6,724 bases of DNA from contig JAJXUF010000158.1 of NCBI GenBank assembly GCA_021783175.1, positions 1 through 6,724 on the forward strand. The letters are read 5' to 3'. Below the pieces are notes generated by a model, which made no database searches, had not been told where the DNA came from, and saw nothing but the letters and a program-made list of their open reading frames with translations. Positions within the stretch are counted from its first letter, which is position 1, and each line of letters begins with the position of its first letter. Positions 5,492 through 6,724 of the stretch are shown piece after piece. Origin of the DNA: Pseudomonadota bacterium. GTDB taxonomy: Bacteria > Pseudomonadota > Gammaproteobacteria > Acidiferrobacterales > UBA6901. A program made the translations under genes and the position numbers.

Positions 5492-5759
5492 AAGGAACCC
5501 GAGCGCAGCCAGGCCATCCGCGAACTGGAAAAAAACCGCGCGCCGCGACCGCGCCACCCAGCTGTTCATCGAGACGCCCTACCGCAGCGCCGCCCTGCTG
5601 GATGCCTTGGCCACCGCCCTGTCGCCCGACACGCTCATCAGCATCGGCGCGTATCTCAGCCTGCCAAGCCAGCTGATCCAGACCCGCAGCGCCAGGAACT
5701 GGCGTGGGCAGGCCGATGCGGTCAAGGATCGCCTGGTGGTGTTCGGGATTGCCGCGTAA
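5492..5759 (+). pseudogene. 3' fragment of the RsmI-like methyltransferase gene, frameshifted
   Basis: Aligns with 222-488, beginning at the KEPERSQAIRELE segment and running to the stop codon. A seven-A tract at 5529-5535, where the intact copy has AAAACA, adds one base and breaks the frame; the downstream frame then reads TARRDRATQLFIETPYRSAA through to LVVFGIAA. The SAM-binding N-terminal half is missing. The protein-level match is much better than the DNA match, so this copy was under selection for most of its history and broke late. It ends 9 bp from the end of the rof gene, and this tight convergent spacing suggests this copy keeps the ancestral neighbourhood. Confidence 0.88.
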
Positions 5760-5768
5760 ACGCGGGAA

Positions 5769-5981
5769 TCAGAATTTCAGCGTATCGAGCCTGAGCGTGA
5801 CGACGTCGCCCGCTGCGGTTTGCGCCTGCAGCCATTCGGCGCCATCGCGGGTGTATACATCCAGCGGCAGCAGGCGTTGCATAATGCCGCCGCCTACCGT
5901 TACCTGCAGCCATTGCTTTGTGAGCGCGGCAAATTCCAGCCGCTCGTGCTGGGCGCAGGGGATCGGCTGGTAATCGCTCAA
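5769..5981 (-). CDS. rof: Rof-like Rho-binding antiterminator
   Basis: A 70-residue protein, a little shorter than E. coli Rof (YaeO). It opens with SDYQPIPCAQHERLEFA, matching the family's YxPIxC...LExA start, and closes with DGAEWLQAQ and VTLRLDTLKF, matching the C-terminal strand ending in LRLDxI. Rof binds the N-terminal RNA-binding domain of Rho and inhibits Rho-dependent termination; that role is carried over from the family. The start is TTG at 5979-5981, overlapping the sppA stop TGA as TTGA, so translation is probably coupled to sppA and kept low. No upstream ATG is usable. The interior VGGGIMQRLLPLDVYTRDGA replaces the more polar middle of E. coli Rof. An unrelated small Sm-like protein is the alternative. 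Confidence 0.7.
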   Translation of the reverse strand: MSDYQPIPCAQHERLEFAALTKQWLQVTVGGGIMQRLLPLDVYTRDGAEWLQAQTAAGDVVTLRLDTLKF

Positions 5982-6724
5982 CGCAGGGTGACGCCTGCCT
6001 TTTCAAACGGCGTCAGCGCCTTCGCCATCGATGCGCCCAACCGCCCGGCGAGCCGATCAGCCAGGCTCTCCTGCTGGGTGAAATCGACGATGTCCTCGGC
6101 CTTGATGACGTCGCGCGCAACCGATTCAACCGTGCCGTAGCCGTCGGCCAGGCCGAGCTGGATGCTCTTCTCGCCGCTCCACACCAGGCCGCTGAACATC
6201 TCCGGGGTGTCTTTCAGGCGCGCGCCGCGTCCTTCCTTCACCACATTGATGAACTGGCCGTGGATTTCTTCGAGCATCTGTTTCGCATACGCTTCCTGCT
6301 TGGGATCGACCGGCGAGAAGGGATCGAGGAAACCCTTGTTTTCTCCCGCGGTGAGCAGGCGGCGTTCGACACCGAGTTTCTGCATGGTCTGGGTGAAGCC
6401 GAAGCCATCCATCAGCACACCGATGGAGCCGATGATGCTGGCCTTGTCGACGAAAATCTTGTCGGCCGCGACGGCGACGTAATAGCCGCCCGAGGCGCAG
6501 ATGTCGTCCACCACGACATACAGGGGGATGTCCGGATGCAGGGCACGCAGGCGCTTGATCTCGTCATGGATCTGGCCGGCCTGGACCGGGCTGCCGCCGG
6601 GGCTGTTGATGCGCAGGACCACGCCCTTGGTCTTCTTGTCGTCGAACGCGCTCTGCAGGCTGGCGATCACCGTATCGGCACTGGCCTTGTCGGATGCGAT
6701 CTCGCCCTGCAGATCGACCAGCGC
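5978..6724 (-). CDS. sppA: S49 family signal peptide peptidase SppA, N-terminus beyond window edge
   Basis: The last 248 residues of a short-form SppA; the frame continues past the window edge, and the GTG at 6668-6670 is an internal Val rather than the start, since the conserved ALVDLQGEI strand lies upstream of it. The nucleophile is Ser78 of the visible part in CASGGYYVA, preceded by RINSPGGSP. The general-base Lys130 is in AGENKGFLDPFSP, 52 residues later, the same spacing as the Ser147-Lys199 pair of Bacillus SppA. The family acts at the inner membrane, cutting leftover signal peptides; the N-terminal anchor would be in the missing part. It is followed by rof with a 4-base overlap, probably one operon. 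Part of it (6141-6309) is repeated as a pseudogene at 5318-5485. Confidence 0.93.
   Translation of the reverse strand, partial: ALVDLQGEIASDKASADTVIASLQSAFDDKKTKGVVLRINSPGGSPVQAGQIHDEIKRLRALHPDIPLYVVVDDICASGGYYVAVAADKIFVDKASIIGSIGVLMDGFGFTQTMQKLGVERRLLTAGENKGFLDPFSPVDPKQEAYAKQMLEEIHGQFINVVKEGRGARLKDTPEMFSGLVWSGEKSIQLGLADGYGTVESVARDVIKAEDIVDFTQQESLADRLAGRLGASMAKALTPFEKAGVTLR
6141..6309 (-). repeat. Intact copy of duplicated sppA internal segment
   Basis: This part of sppA aligns with 5318-5485 in the same orientation, with a one-base deletion in the other copy and roughly one base in four or five different. Homology starts near CCGTCGGCC and ends at ATCGA in both. Confidence 0.82.

Noticed and set aside
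5436..5759. A 107-codon plus-strand frame that could be read as a new fused gene.
   Set aside because: Its first part is antisense to the sppA fragment, and its end is the methyltransferase tail after a frameshift. It lacks the SAM-binding half.
1..6724. Insertion sequence, integrase, attachment site, tRNA or CRISPR array to explain the inserted block.
   Set aside because: No transposase or integrase frame, no tRNA-like cloverleaf and no spaced direct repeats were seen; the only long repeats are the two gene-fragment duplications.

Overview
The window looks like a GC-rich proteobacterial chromosome, most likely a betaproteobacterium. That is an inference from the flanking housekeeping genes: an RsmI-like methyltransferase, a short SppA-type peptidase and a Rof-like protein. 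No rRNA or marker gene is present to fix the taxon. The middle of the window (about 700-5300) is visibly less GC-rich than the flanks and reads as an inserted accessory block.

Layout, left to right. (a) 1-488, plus strand: the 3' part of a tetrapyrrole-methylase-fold SAM-dependent methyltransferase. (b) 489-760: no intact gene, a possible decayed reading frame on the minus strand and an inverted repeat. (c) 761-3452, minus strand: a likely operon transcribed right to left, consisting of a membrane histidine kinase with a HisKA_3-type H-box, a LuxR/NarL-type response regulator overlapping it by 4 bp, and an exported DsrE-like protein. (d) 3453-3667: a divergent control region with a strong 8-4-8 palindrome, an 11-bp palindrome and a leader inverted repeat that reaches the ribosome binding site of the next gene. 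(e) 3668-5270, plus strand: a second exported DsrE-like protein, then a ModA-like periplasmic binding protein with a CxxC motif and no transporter partners in view. (f) 5318-5759: two broken gene fragments fused head to tail, one a piece of sppA and the other the 3' half of the methyltransferase. (g) 5769-6724, minus strand: a Rof-like Rho-binding antiterminator and the 3' part of an intact sppA, coupled by a TTGA overlap.

Two points stand out. First, the central block is a self-contained divergent module in which a two-component system sits between two related exported DsrE-like proteins and a periplasmic binding protein. The simplest inference is an envelope sensing or sulfur/redox-handling system whose regulator controls the divergent promoter, but the ligand is unknown. 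Second, the block is bracketed by duplicated pieces of the same two housekeeping genes: methyltransferase on the left, sppA fragment plus methyltransferase fragment on the right. This records a rearrangement of an ancestral convergent methyltransferase / rof-sppA locus at the time of insertion or around it. No transposase, integrase, tRNA, rRNA or CRISPR array was seen.
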